From Malachius bipustulatus (lineage: Eukaryota; Arthropoda; Insecta; Coleoptera; Melyridae): 64,000 nucleotides of DNA. This document shows positions 44,909 to 55,775 of the stretch, in pieces. The stretch is taken from assembly GCA_910589415.1 (NCBI GenBank), contig OU342631.1, positions 620,001-684,000 of the forward strand, read 5' to 3'. How positions within the stretch are numbered: the first letter of the stretch is position 1; each line of letters starts with the position of its first letter. The translations under genes were made by a program, and so were the position numbers. Below the pieces are notes generated by a model, which saw only the letters and a list, made by a program, of their open reading frames with translations, was not told the origin of the DNA and did no database searches.

Positions 44909-45634
44909 ATTAGATTCGATTCTCCTTGAACTTTGAAAAAAAAAAATTACAAAAATAAGCGTGCCAGAGGGTTACGAAAGAAGATTGTGTAAAATTTTAA
45001 CAAAACTTCTAAAGAAACAACACAGTTATGAGTGAAAAACTTTTTTTAAATTTTAACCCAAGACCCCGTCATCTTGAAAAAGGGAAAGTGCGGAAAATAA
45101 TGTCATGAGGAAAGTCCCAATATTTTTGGCCTAACAATCTATGACTAGCTTTACCTACTTTTTCACAATAGGTACCCTGTATAGCTAAAGTCGGACATCA
45201 TCTACGTAACTATGTATGTTCTTCCTTTGACGACAAGAGCTTAATCGATTTGCCTAATTTTGATTGCCATACTAAATCAAATTCTTCTGTCATTTCGTAA
45301 CACGTTGATTATTTACTTCTTGTTCTAAATCTTGAAAAAATTAATTTATTATTAAATGTTAGGTAATTAAATATTCTTTACTTTTTAAATAAAATTTTAA
45401 TTAGATTGATTTTTTTTTGCACATTTTTTGTGATCAGAAGAAATTTTATAGAATAAGAAAAACTTATAAAAACCCCAGTTCCCATTAAAAGAAAAATAAT
45501 TGATAAATGTTTTTCGGAAGTATGTATTTTGATCAATAAAATGACATTTTCAGTCAGTTTCTGAAAATTATTCAATCGATTTCAGCCGGCTTGGAGTCAT
45601 TGAATAGGGCTTTTGAATTTTTCAAATCGGACTA
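44909..45634. other. No gene recognised
   Basis: AT-rich. A TACCCTGTA motif lies near 45173-45181 without a partner. Confidence 0.4.
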
Positions 45635-45805
45635 AAACGGGAAGGTTCCCTGAAAACACCTATAATAGGGTCCCATCGATTACAGGCGCCGCGGAGGTGG
45701 AGGGAGTTCAGTTTTTCCTTTCGTAAGTTCTTAAGCTTTTCTCGCATATACCTATTGAAAACGGCGCGTCGCATAGGGAAGAGTTTATTTTCCAAAATGA
45801 AAATA
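45635..45805 (+). repeat. Copy 2 of the dispersed repeat flanking BEL2
   Basis: Carries ACGGGAAGGTTCCCTGAAAA, GGTCCCATCGATTACA, GAGGTGGAGGGAGTTCAGTT and TTATTTTCCAAAATGAAA in the same order as 38537-38950, without the MITE. It is the uninterrupted form of that repeat. Confidence 0.75.
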
Positions 45806-47604
45806 CTAATAAAGATGTTCCAGGGTTGTCCGTTTTTATGAACCTCTCTGCTGGTTCATATTCCAGTTTATTACAAACCTGAATATAAAAATCAGCAAAA
45901 AGTGGGATTTTAATTTTTTTTATGACATTAAAGGTCTCAATTAAACTTTCACGATATTGTTGATCCCTATTGGCTATTGGAAGGCCGAAGAGTAAACTAC
46001 AGTAAACTTTACGGCGAAATCAATCGAAATCGCCATCGAATGGTGAGGTTGCATGGAATGGATGTAAATAATAATGCCATGCATGTAAAACAAAGTAGTA
46101 AATTAAACTTAACAAGAGTGTATTTATGCAAATATAAATTAGGTGCGGAATGCAATTCCCCTAATTTTCCTCGATTATACGAACCAGTCGAGTTTTCAAA
46201 CGAATGGGAAAACCAAAAATCTTTTGAAAATAATATAAGTTAATTAAAGCAGATTTTCTTTGTCTTAAAAAAATTGCACTAGTGAAAAAGTTTCATAGTA
46301 CAGGAACGTTCAGAATAGAAATTATTTATCTGAGTAAAACTGATAGTTCACATGGTTAAATCTGAATGCATCTCCGGTCATTTGATTGTGGTAATTCCGG
46401 GACATGAACTCGGACTTGATAATGCTAACAATGGCTCTCTAGGCACTAGGCAGCTCTGATCATAGCGGCGATTTCTGATTACAGTGATAGCAAGCGATGA
46501 AGCGTGTAATCGAAACTTCGAAGTTGCACGAATTTGCCGAATGTGGCTGACAGTTCGATTTATTTCTATATATTAATGCTGCTCTAATCGCCATGCCGTG
46601 ACAACCGAAGTCAGTTTACATGCACATATATGGAGCGTATGCTGGCGAAACGTTATCATATCGGCCGTTGGTTTGTTTTACCCCACTGCGAAAGGAACGA
46701 TTAATTTTCTCTTATAAAAAATTCAATTAACACCTTGCCAAGTAGCAGAGACTCGTATCACAAAAGTTTTATGAGAACTGCTGCGAAGATGGGTGGATAT
46801 TTGGATCAAATTTAAATTTCCTTCACTAAATTGCATTTCGAAATAAAAAATCGAATTTTGATTTTGATATTAAGTCTTTAATCAGCTATGCTCATTTTTC
46901 ACAGCTACAAAAAGAGGTAGTCAATATTTTTAGAATTTTGTCTAAGAGACTGCTGTAATTTCTCACTCGAGCTCCGAAGTGGTCTTGTGGACATTTTGGT
47001 GATAAATGTTGGTACTGCTGCAGTGAAAATTGTTCAATTGTTCACCAAAAGAGAGTTCACCAGATGGAGTCTGAACTATTGAAATACCGACCGAAAAACC
47101 ACGTTCCTTTGTACTCCGTTCTTGGTTTATCTTCAACCTATCGCCGAGTCCTTGCAAATCGTAGAGATCGGCGACCTCTACATAGCAGGATCTTGTGATC
47201 GGTAGATCAGTTTCTACATTGCGATCTATCGAGACTCATTACGTTACTTCTACGCCCTGTAGTGTTTATAAAATATTCGGATTTGGATATTGTTTTCAAA
47301 AGAAAATTACCATTGACCAGAACCGCCCAGTGATATCTATACTAATTAATAACCAAAACCCCAATGACCAGACATGCATGCAGGTCATAAATCAGGTTAG
47401 ATATCTCTTAATGAAAATACCTATTAAACAATATTATATAAAATTCATACAAAAAGTCGAAGAGAAAATAACGTCTTTATCTCGTGGATAATAGCTATAA
47501 TTCTCCGCTCGTTGAAGAATATATTATTCCACTATCAGAACTATACAAAAGTGTGAAGGAGATACTATTTATACCTCTTACAAAGGAGTGGGCTATGTTC
47601 AAAT
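45806..47604. other. Unassigned stretch
   Basis: No gene that I can support. The + frame at 45977-46243 (beginning near LEGRRVNYSKLYGEINRN) is 88 codons and not obviously repeat-derived, but it has no recognisable family and no clear splice sites. A moderately GC-rich non-coding part spans about 46370-46680. Confidence 0.35.
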
Positions 47605-47761
47605 ATCCTTTCGGGATTTTAATTAGAAAACAGATGAGAATCATCGTCATGACAAATTATTGATTATTGAAAAAAGTGAACGAGATATCGCGCATTAAAA
47701 ATTGTAGATTTGTAAAATAATGTTTCATAATTGCTCTATTTGTGGCTTCACATATCTAGTA

Positions 47762-48772
47762 TGTAACGGGATTTTCGGTTGGGTAGAGATGATCCCACAG
47801 GGATGGATAATTGCCCCTTTTTACCCGTGACAATTCAGTCTAAATTATAAAAGCATTTATTTACAATTAAACATATTTACACATATCTGTAATGATTGAA
47901 TATTAGCACTGCGTCCTGAACAATACGGGCCGGCCTCTTCCCTCGGCGGTCCACTTGATTGGTTGGAGATATCGGCGTCAGAGCGCGCCTCTCCGTCGAT
48001 TGGTCGCCCGGACGGGCTATCTCCGGCTTTTTACTCGCAACGGCAGTCACTCCACTGCCATCGCCCGTTGCGTATCATGTCTATAGCGGCCGCGGCCTCT
48101 GGTATACGCGCCGTGGCGATTTCTGGGAATTATTATTCAAGGACGCATCAATCTGAAAAACATAAGCCCACTCTCGGAATGCCGAGGTGGGTATTAGTAA
48201 TAGCTTAGGGTCGACAACTCAATACGTTGCGATCCCGACGCTTATGACGTCTGGCCCTCAATGCAGGCCAGGCGCCATCTGGAAGGGCCCGCCCGGGACC
48301 TCACTACAGTCCCGGTTGTTACCCTGCTGTGACTGGCAGTCGACGGGAGCTCAATTCACTCTCATCGACCTCCCTTTGCCGTATTGCAGTTAGGTGCAGC
48401 TCAATTCATTGACCCACTGCTACCGGTTGGAGAAATGTGGCGGAGTGCACTCAATGCATGCCTCCTGTTCGGGACCTCCTGGCTCAATTCACCAGAAGGG
48501 AGATGGTTCGCGAGTCAATACCTCGGAAGCTCTGCCTTGCTTGTTCGCTGGGTCTGCTTATATAGCCGGTGCTGGCGAGATAACCTGCTAATCACCGCTG
48601 TAAAAACTGAATCTTTCTGATAAAACCCCTCGATTAATTAAAATAAATAATAATTAACTACGAATGCCTCGGAATTCGTTACAAGTATAATAAAATTAAT
48701 CAAAAAATACAGTCCACTACTTATAATAACTACAAGTTCCCTAAAACCAGTGCACAATCAAACGACGCCACA
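47762..48772 (+). repeat. Orphan LTR, probably BEL/Pao, GC-rich
   Basis: Starts TGTAACGGG and ends CGACGCCACA, with a primer-binding site five bases later, so this is a 5' LTR. The part 47930-48570 is strikingly GC-rich for this window and holds diverged repeats of CTCAATTCA/CTCAATGCA-type words. Its overlapping + frames (60-80 codons) look like composition artefacts. No matching second LTR was found in the window. Confidence 0.6.
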
Positions 48773-48777
48773 TTTTG

Positions 48778-48796
48778 TGGTCCCTCGAGCCGGATT
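48778..48796 (+). promoter_or_regulatory. Primer-binding site, tRNA-Tyr type
   Basis: TGGTCCCTCGAGCCGGATT follows the LTR after a TTTTG spacer. It differs at one position from the BEL2 site, which links this LTR to a BEL-like element primed by tRNA-Tyr. Confidence 0.7.
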
Positions 48797-48980
48797 AGTA
48801 ACTTGTAATTATTAATTATTACAAGTGGACTATATTTTTTGAGTAATTTTATTATTTTAGATATGCGAAGCCACAAATACAGCAATTATGAAAGATTATT
48901 TTACAAATCTACAATTTTTAATGCGCGATATCTCGTTTTTCTAATTAGAATCCTGCAAAGGATATTTGAACTTGGTATGT

Positions 48981-50426
48981 TCATTTTCATATTTTATGAG
49001 AAAATACAATCAGAACGGTTTTTAAAGTTGCAGTTTAAATTGAGTAGGTAAAGATGAGGACTTATGAGTTAAACAAGTTAAAAAAAATAAGTGAAAATCG
49101 CCATTCTTAATTTTGAAAGCAGTGTACAGAGGAAATGACTTCAAATATCGGAAAACATACGCATATCTTAGCTTTTCACGTAGTATCCTACTACGTGGTT
49201 TAAATTTTAATACAGGGTAATGAAAGTTATTAGTTTCCGGACTTTTTCCGCACCCACTAAATAAGTATGATAAGTAAACTTAACTGCAAGTTTAGTCTTA
49301 TATTTGAATGAAAAAACTATTTGTGAAGATTTATTATTGTTATGATTCCTTATGAAAAAAATTATACGCAAGGCTTAAAAATAATGGATTTTCCAACTTT
49401 GAATCATTATTTCTCGAGAAATAAAATTCGCACGATAAAATCGAATTCAATTCAAAGCTTCCTCGAAAAAAATTTCGAAGCTCTCCCTCCGAAAATTTGA
49501 ATTTCGACTTGAATCTTAAATGATTAAAATTCACAATTGATTACATACAGAAGCAATTTTTAAGAAAGCGCTTTCAAATCAATGCGAAGGATTTTGTAAC
49601 GACCGAAATACTTTCCCAATCAAAACTCAAGCACCTCGGCGGTCTCGTAAAAGGCATTTTTCATGCACTACTTTCTACACAAGAGTTGTTGTTCATTCAT
49701 TTCCTAATGGGAATGACTTTTTGCAAGATATTTTTTCGTATCCCAAGAGGGGTCCTGGAGTGAGGCAGCCGCAGCTGTTCCGGAACGACTTGAAGCAGTA
49801 TGCAAAAAGAGAATAACAATAGAAACGTAAAGCTGTTGTGTGTGCGGGAATCCTGGATACTTTTTGCTTTTTATTCGACTTTCCGGAAGTAAGAAGCGGC
49901 GTATTTTCATTTCCATTGTAACAGGGACTGACATATTATATATACAAGACGAAATATAGGTATTATGCCTACCTACTTCATTACTGGGTAAAAATGTTAT
50001 ATGATGAAACTTCACGAACTGACGTAACGAAAAATCCTTCAGCTTATTTTTGGGACACATTCACTCGACTGACTGTCAACGCTGAGAGTTAATAAAGATC
50101 TATGAGATATTATTGAAATTTGAAATAATACGAATTAAGAGTAGTAACGCCTAATATCTTTGAATTTCGAAAGTTTATGGTGTTACCATTTGCTCATTTT
50201 GCATAATGTCATTAAAATCTAGCAACCTGGACACAAAAAGAGGTGGATTTTTCTCGTTACAGAAGTTTCAAAACATTTAAAAACTATTTCAACTACTACA
50301 TCATTGAACTTATGACTTATAATCACAAAAATTACCACTGTTTATTTCAATATGTAGAAATGAGATACAATGAACACTTCATCATATTATAGAGCGTGGT
50401 GATAATATTCATACTTTTGTTATTTA
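48981..50426. other. No gene recognised
   Basis: AT-rich. A TACAGGGTAAT motif lies near 49213. The - frame at 49704-50060 (118 codons) has no family I recognise and no supporting context. Confidence 0.35.
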
Positions 50427-51216
50427 TCATTTTTTCCAGATTCTTTCATGAGGCATCTTGTTATTCGCACCGTTAGGAAAATCAAGTGCTAGGGATGAAA
50501 GGAGTTCTTCCCGCAAAAAATGTATATACCGCTTAGCAATCAAATTTTCATAAAAAAATAGAGCTCTAGAAGCCGGTCTCCAACACGTTTGTATTTCCTT
50601 GTATCTGCGTGTGACACCCTTGGATCCAGTGAGCATTTTCCTGTGATCAGTATCTGGAGTTATGGTGCTTCACTGTCCTATTCAAACAATAAGCCCGAGA
50701 TATAATATTGTAATATAATAATATAATATTATAATATTATATTATTATATTTTATAATATATTACTCGTATATGTAAATTATATTATAATATAATATTGA
50801 ACTGCAGTCGACGGTCGGGATTATCTTCATTTCTCATGGATCGATCGAGGCTTGTTGGGATGAAATTTTTTTTTCAGTAGTCGACAGTTGAATGATCAAC
50901 ATCGTGATTTAGAGCTATCTGCCTTGTAGGAGTGTGTGGATTATCTTCAACTTCAAGTAGTACATTAACTAAATTTTTATCATCAGGTATCATCAGGTAT
51001 TCAGGCTGACCTTGCCAAGGTAAGTGTCTCACGTTTAGTTTCAGTAAATTTTGAAACTATCCTACTTAGGTACTGTAGATGTACATTTGTACATGGTGGC
51101 CTATCTGGATGTTCGTGATTGAATAAATCATAAACTTCAGCGTGAGATCTTATCGATCTCCGAATCCAACGCATCATGAAAACTTCAATTTTTTCTTTTT
51201 CCGTCAAACGAGCCAT
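50427..51216 (-). pseudogene. Second broken mariner-like transposase
   Basis: On the - strand the start MARLTEKEKIEVFMMRW (51216) and HAEVYDLFNHEHPDRPPCTN, then LSRIVSKFTET, are the DUF4817-type N-terminus. After a frame change, about 50995-50860 gives NLVNVLLEVEDNPHTPTRQI, the helix-turn-helix part, followed by FHP. An AT-rich insertion at 50694-50800 interrupts it. At 50600-50430, ENLIAKRYIHFLREELLSSL then PHERIW matches the segment just before the family's second catalytic aspartate. Multiple shifts and stops make it inactive. Confidence 0.8.
50694..50800. repeat. ATATTA-rich palindromic tract
   Basis: Almost pure A/T with overlapping inverted copies of TAATATAATATTATAATATT-type words, able to form hairpins or cruciforms. 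It interrupts the transposase remnant. Confidence 0.75.
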
Positions 51217-51553
51217 TTTTTTATTTGTACAGTAATTAAAAAAAAAAAACTATTAGTACACTTTTCACGGTTCACGTTCAACAGAACTGACATTTCAGTG
51301 TGTTTTCCACTTTAAATCTCTTTTCTGTATCTTGTTAGCGAATTGTAATTAACCCATAATATGTGGTATCGTTATATTCACGAAGAGGAGGAGAATCCAT
51401 TCTTGACAGACAAATGGGGGTTGCTATTTAAAAAAAATATGATGAAGTCACAGTTCAAAAATATGATTTGATAAAAAAATAATTTTTACGTTGATAATTA
51501 TGATAAATATTTGTTATGTTATTGTATAGATAATTTTCATATTCATTTACATT
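51217..51553. other. No gene recognised
   Basis: AT-rich sequence leading into the first hammerhead-like motif. A short + frame from about 51361 (MWYRYIHEEEE) is too small to assign. Confidence 0.35.
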
Positions 51554-51594
51554 TGTCTGAAGATGCTGCTTTGAAACTGGCGAAACATGTCACA
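51554..51594 (+). ncRNA. Hammerhead-ribozyme-like motif 1
   Basis: CTGAAGA (51557-51563) and GAAA (51582-51585) match the invariant core CUGANGA...GAAA. Stem II is GCTG/TGGC (two Watson-Crick and two wobble pairs) after one extra T. Stem III is ACA/TGT (51585-51590). The expected cleavage position is C51591. Stem I pairs ACA (51592-51594) with TGT (51554-51556). Very short stem III is typical of hammerheads in Penelope-like elements and may work as a dimer. The extra T between core and stem II is unusual, so activity is uncertain. Confidence 0.5.
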
Positions 51595-52188
51595 CATCAA
51601 TAATATCCACCAATATTTTTTTGTTATATATATTTTTTTATATTTAATTTATTAGGAGTCAGAACAAATACACATTCTATAGGCTAATATGTTGTCTTGA
51701 GAGGATATTAAATATAAATTTTTATTTTATTCCACCAATATAAAGTGAATTTTTTAAAACCTTATATGTACCCTTTTGCACGAATGTAATAATTAAAAAT
51801 CTGTGAGATAATTACCGATTTTAAAACGCCCTGTATTACCAAAATATTCCTCTGATATTGCTGAAAAGAAACTCTACTCCCCTGCAGAAGAGTTAATTAC
51901 CCATAAAAAATAAATTATAATTGAAAATTGAAACGAATTATTGGCAGATAGACACGTTGGGTGCCACTTGAAACGAACTATTTAACCCCTAGAGGGGAAA
52001 AATAGTCGCTGAGAGCATGAGACAAGAAAAAAACAAGGGTCGTAGGTTGAGTCGCTAGTCCAAGAGGGTCAACAATAACAAGCAGGTCAGCAGAACAACA
52101 GGTACTCTTTATTGAAAAATATAAAATATATCACAGTGATTAATAAAATTTATGTTTTCAACCCTTACTTTGTAGAATCTCTGCATAC
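51595..52188. other. No gene recognised
   Basis: AT-rich. A GCCCTGTA motif lies near 51829. The part at about 51950-52110 is less AT-rich and non-coding. Confidence 0.35.
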
Positions 52189-52365
52189 TTATTGATTATG
52201 AATAAAACACTAATGTTTTATAAAATTCTACGATATATTGATGGATGGTAGAAACGTTACACGTGTTTCGCTACTTTTCATGTAGCATCTTCAGACGTAA
52301 ATAAAATTAAAAAATAAAATTCATAGAATTTTATAAAACATTAGTGTTTTATTCATAATCAATAA
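52189..52365. repeat. Perfect 42-bp inverted repeat around a 93-bp core
   Basis: 52189-52230 and 52324-52365 are exact inverted copies. The core between them carries hammerhead-like motif 2. Such long exact arms in otherwise decayed DNA point to a recent event. Confidence 0.9.
52254..52298 (-). ncRNA. Hammerhead-ribozyme-like motif 2
   Basis: Read on the - strand: stem I ACGT, core CTGAAGA, one extra T, stem II GCTAC with loop ATGAAAA and GTAGC (five perfect pairs), core GAAA, stem III ACAC/GTGT (counting the last A of GAAA) with no loop, cleavage base A, then ACGT closing stem I (four pairs). All three helices are present. This is the best fold of the three motifs in the window. Confidence 0.55.
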
Positions 52366-52487
52366 CAGTGATTAATATTTCACTCTTGAGCACGGTTAAC
52401 AAATAGTAAAAAAACAAGAGCGCGCGGTGCTAGTCGAATGAATGGATCGGTTGCTAAGAGTTTACAAGGCACTTATCTTCGTATGGC
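52366..52487. other. Spacer before tandem repeats
   Basis: Short stretch with no recognised feature. Confidence 0.35.
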
Positions 52488-52765
52488 TTGGCTCCAGGAA
52501 CTTGCTTTGAAAGGGTGACTTGGTATCCAAGAAAATCTGCCTTGGTACGTGGAGTTCTTACTGGGTGTCCAAGAAAATCTGCCTTGGTACGTGGAGTTCT
52601 TCTCGGCACGAATAAGATGACCTCCAGGAAAAAATTGACTCCAGAGAAAAAGTTGACTCCAGGGAAAAAAAATTGACTCCAGGGAAAAATCAATCCGTAG
52701 GGAAAAATTCGCCTCCAGGGAAAAATGTGCCTCCAGGGAAAAATGTGCCTCCAGGGAAAAAAGCT
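52488..52765. repeat. Two tandem repeat arrays, probably an LTR-element leader
   Basis: First, about 52515-52605 holds two copies of a unit with TCCAAGAAAATCTGCCTTGG then TACGTGGAGTTCTT. Second, about 52620-52760 holds seven diverged copies of an 18-bp unit, GCCTCCAGGGAAAAATGT. The style (short CTCCAGG-containing units open in several frames) resembles the BEL2 leader array, so this may be the remnant leader of another LTR element on the - strand. The frames of 62-121 codons here are repeat artefacts. Confidence 0.65.
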
Positions 52766-53064
52766 GTAATTTCATGTGTATCAGAACCACTCTTGCATTA
52801 ATGAACGGTCCGATTGAGTCTGCTTGCCGAGGGTACATAGAATTATTCCCGTCCTCAAGATAGGTTGGAATAAAAAAAAAATGACTGACAAAATTTTACA
52901 TGCGAACGAACTCGATCGGGTTTAAAAGCTATAATTAAAATTAGCATACGGTCTTAAGAAAATATGATCTGTATAATTCTAACGCAATTAAGAAAATCAT
53001 TTTACGACACTCACCAAGCCAAAAACGTAGTTGATTCTTATAATAATTAACGTGAAAGTTCACG

Positions 53065-53316
53065 ACGCCATTTCAGGAAACTTAAGGTGTTTGCGGACCC
53101 TTCATCCGCGAATTTCCAGGAGACAAAGAGAGTGAAAACGCAGGTATGATGATGAAACGCACCTGATTGCAACTTGACAGTCGATGTTACGACTCGACAA
53201 ACTCGAGGCCTCCAGTCGGCCGCTAAACGCCACTATCCCTCACTCACTGCGCGCGCCCGTCGTTGTCTCCGTGTTACCGGCTATGTTACCGGCATCTAGC
53301 CGGTACGTACGAAATG
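53065..53316 (-). repeat. Possible LTR remnant
   Basis: On the - strand the segment begins TGTAACGTACATTTCGTACG, the same TGTAACG start as the LTR at 47762. It is GC-rich in its first half and runs to TTCCTGAAA followed by TGGCGTCGTGAAC, which could be a primer site. It is located upstream of the tandem arrays in element orientation. No partner LTR or target duplication was seen. Confidence 0.35.
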
Positions 53317-54013
53317 TACGTTACAAAATTATCACCATATTTTCAAACTTTGAAATTAAAAATCGGTAATAATTTATAATTTATAATTTATCACCCATAA
53401 TTTGAATGAAAGAAATCATGAATCATAATACTTAATAATTAATAAAATAAAATAGTTATTTTTCACCCTGTACACGAGCATATTATACGAAATGATACCG
53501 CAGTCCGCAGTTAACCGTGCTTTCTTATAGTGTAGGTGCGTGATTTGACAGTGAGTGGGATGGATGTAACAACAACGGAAACACGGAAACTCTATAAACT
53601 CTGGGGACTGTATTGTGAAAAATGTGTAACATCTCCTTTACTTCTGGTGTTTGATGCGGAAATGGAAACCTTCATGTTCATTTTACTGCCTTTGTGTTAT
53701 CCGTTCCCAGTAGATTTTTTCTATTTTTATACGGCTTCGGGCTTCTCTTTAAATGAAAATGATTTTACTGTCTATTATATTTAAACTTTATTTATATATA
53801 AAAAAACAGAGAATTGCTGCGAATGTTAAATGCCACATAATTAATTTCATTTTAATTATTTATTTATTACGCTACATCATATTTTATTAACCTTAAACTT
53901 TACACGAAGATCAGGTTTTTAAAATCAACTGAAAACTGAAATTACATACTTTGTTCGACCTACGAGTAAAATCTACATAAAAGGTAGTTATACATATATT
54001 TAGGTACCTATAT
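53317..54013. other. No gene that can be supported
   Basis: AT-rich. CACCCTGTA near 53465. The + frame at 53536-53784 (82 codons, hydrophobic C-terminal half) has no recognisable family. Confidence 0.35.
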
Positions 54014-54016
54014 AGT

Positions 54017-54096
54017 GCGCGAAATTGAACTTTGGTGCTTGAAAATGGGAGTTTTTTTGTCGAGGCGAGAACCGAGAAAACACCGTAATTTCGCGC
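54017..54096. repeat. Small hairpin with GCGCGAAATT arms
   Basis: GCGCGAAATT at 54017-54026 is inverted at 54087-54096, with CACCG/CGGTG-type similarity just inside. Confidence 0.55.
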
Positions 54097-54247
54097 TCGA
54101 GATGCATTCAACATTTTTTAACCAGCTTTAGCCAGCTAAGTAATCGAAATATAATCATAAAAATCACACAAGGAAATTTTTTAATTTTGTTCCAATTTAA
54201 TTGGTGCTTTGTTGCTAGAGAAACAAATATAAAATTTTCATTACCAT

Positions 54248-54289
54248 GCGCGAAGTATTTTTCGCTCTAGTGCGCGATATACTTCGCGC
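54248..54289. repeat. Small hairpin with GCGCGAAGTA arms
   Basis: GCGCGAAGTA at 54248-54257 is exactly inverted at 54280-54289, around a 22-base loop. It shares the GCGCGAA word with the hairpin 150 bp upstream. Confidence 0.6.
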
Positions 54290-54845
54290 ACGCTGCCGAG
54301 TAGACGACAATAATACCTAAAGCTATTTTTAATTTGGAAATTGATGAAAAATGTCAACATTACTTGACAGTTGTCCAAAAATTATGATCGACTTGGATCG
54401 AAAGATAGACTTGTTCACAAATAATACAAAGGTATTCACCGCATAGGTAATAGTTGCCAATAATAATAATTGGTATCATGCTACCAAATCGAAATTTCGA
54501 GTTTTCGATTGTAAATAGAACAGTAAAGTTAAACATCTTAATAATAGAATTCCACAAGGATCATTGCCTTGTTCAATGAAAATCCATTATTATTCAATGA
54601 ATAACAAATGACTTTCAAGTGGCGCTTTTTCCCCAATCCTAACAAAAGCGAAGGACAGTAGTTCTGTTCAAATAAAACTGGGAAACTCTTGTAACTTGTA
54701 ACGCAACTCTCACTTCAACTCGTTTATAAGAAACTGGGACAACTTTTTTTGTTGTGTTGTATTTGTGGCTTTCGGTATATTAGTTATTACTTTATTTATT
54801 TATATTTTTGGCGATACTTGACAAAAGGAAATTTATCATAATTTA

Positions 54846-54870
54846 TTAAGGTAACAATAGGTTACCTTAA
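54846..54870. repeat. Perfect 10-bp hairpin
   Basis: TTAAGGTAAC and GTTACCTTAA flank a 5-base loop. It could be chance, but the arms are exact. Confidence 0.5.
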
Positions 54871-55498
54871 ATATTTTTATAAATTATAATATTATAAATA
54901 TTAATTTATAGTTAATCACAAAAATCAACTTAAAAATCAGAATGTGATTTTTATTCTTTGAATATTTAATTTCTTGACAAATAAAATACACTGTCTACTT
55001 TGCTAACAGCATGGAAACCAGATGGAAACCTTTATAACCCACATTTACTCACACGAAAAAATTAAAACTGTCCCAAAAAATCAATGTTTTTTGATTTGGT
55101 ATTGACGGGAATGCATCAAAAACTAGATTCGAACCTAATTATGAATGATTTCTGTCCACATGATGATCGTTCATCATCGTATCATCGAATTTGCAACGTA
55201 CCAGTTGTGCTGGACGCTCGTGGAAAATTAGAACAGAAACTATATCAACTGATTATGATCATCTTTTGAGTACTTGCGGATTGATCAATATGAGCACTGA
55301 GCAGGAATCTAAGCAAAGAAACGATAAACGCTTGACACAGAAGTTGATTCACTAAAATCTCTTGCCAAACGCAGGGAATGTGCAAATGGTTTAATAGCTA
55401 TTTATGATGAAAAGTGTGAAATTTGGATATTTAAGTGCATCAAATATACCTTAAACTATAATAGTTCATGTGTAATGGCCCAACGAAAACATTTTTTT
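54871..55498. other. Unassigned stretch with coding-like patches
   Basis: The + frame at 55084-55266 (LVLTGMHQKLDSNLIMNDFC) and a later patch near 55375-55440 (RRECANGLIAIYDEKCEIW) look like decayed coding pieces. I cannot name the family, and the frames do not join cleanly. Confidence 0.3.
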
Positions 55499-55775
55499 TG
55501 GGCCACCCTGTATGTAAGTGAAGCCCAAAATGTCAGATATCGTTGTAAAGAGAATTCAAGTAGCTTTCAAATGATGTATCACTCGATATCTGTTCCCTAT
55601 GATGATAAGCAAAGGGATAGCTACCCCTGCCAAGCGGGTGAACTTGGGTAGTTAATATTTGTCACTAAAATATGTCCCCCTCGATAACAAAATCGACCTG
55701 TTTCGGCGTTTTTCACGTACATCTTCAGTTTTCAAGTTATTAGGCCCGGTACCTTTTCGCTGGGCCACCCTGTAT
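55499..55775. repeat. Direct repeats TGGGCCACCCTGTAT
   Basis: The 15-bp word TGGGCCACCCTGTAT occurs at 55499-55513 and 55761-55775 in the same orientation, each preceded by CAACGAAAAC/CCTTTTCGC-like sequence. They are CAGGGTG-type transposon ends in tandem, with hammerhead-like motif 3 between them. Confidence 0.6.
55692..55735 (-). ncRNA. Hammerhead-ribozyme-like motif 3 (diverged)
   Basis: On the - strand CTGAAGA (55728-55722), the same extra T, a CGT/ACG stem II with a GAAAA loop and an asymmetric bulge, then GAAAC and a minimal AC/GT stem III. Stem I pairs poorly (AAAA against TTTT only with offset). It is a related but degenerate copy. Confidence 0.35.

Larger units (their letters stand above)
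47648..48980. repeat. Inverted arms surrounding an orphan LTR
   Basis: The left arm at about 47680-47758 (GAGATATCGCGCATTAAAAA, TTGTAGATTTGTAAAATAAT, TGTGGCTTCACATATCTA) recurs inverted at about 48863-48945. A second, inner inverted pair (about 48685-48742 and 48800-48850, with TAGTGGACTGTATTTTTT-like words) brackets the LTR end and primer site. The layout suggests an LTR element inserted in, or rearranged with, a foldback. Confidence 0.6.

Noticed and set aside
45977..46243. An 88-codon + frame as a possible host exon
   Set aside because: No convincing acceptor or donor at its edges and no recognisable protein family; left as unassigned.
47959..48620. Five overlapping + frames of 65-81 codons
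   Set aside because: They lie in the GC-rich orphan LTR, where low stop-codon density gives chance frames; no protein-like motif.
49704..50060. A 118-codon - strand frame
   Set aside because: Low-complexity Ser/Ala patch, no family, no splice or promoter context.
52454..52838. Repetitive frames such as a FSLEAHFSLEANFSL-type protein
   Set aside because: Produced by the 18-bp tandem array; same reasoning as for the BEL2 leader.
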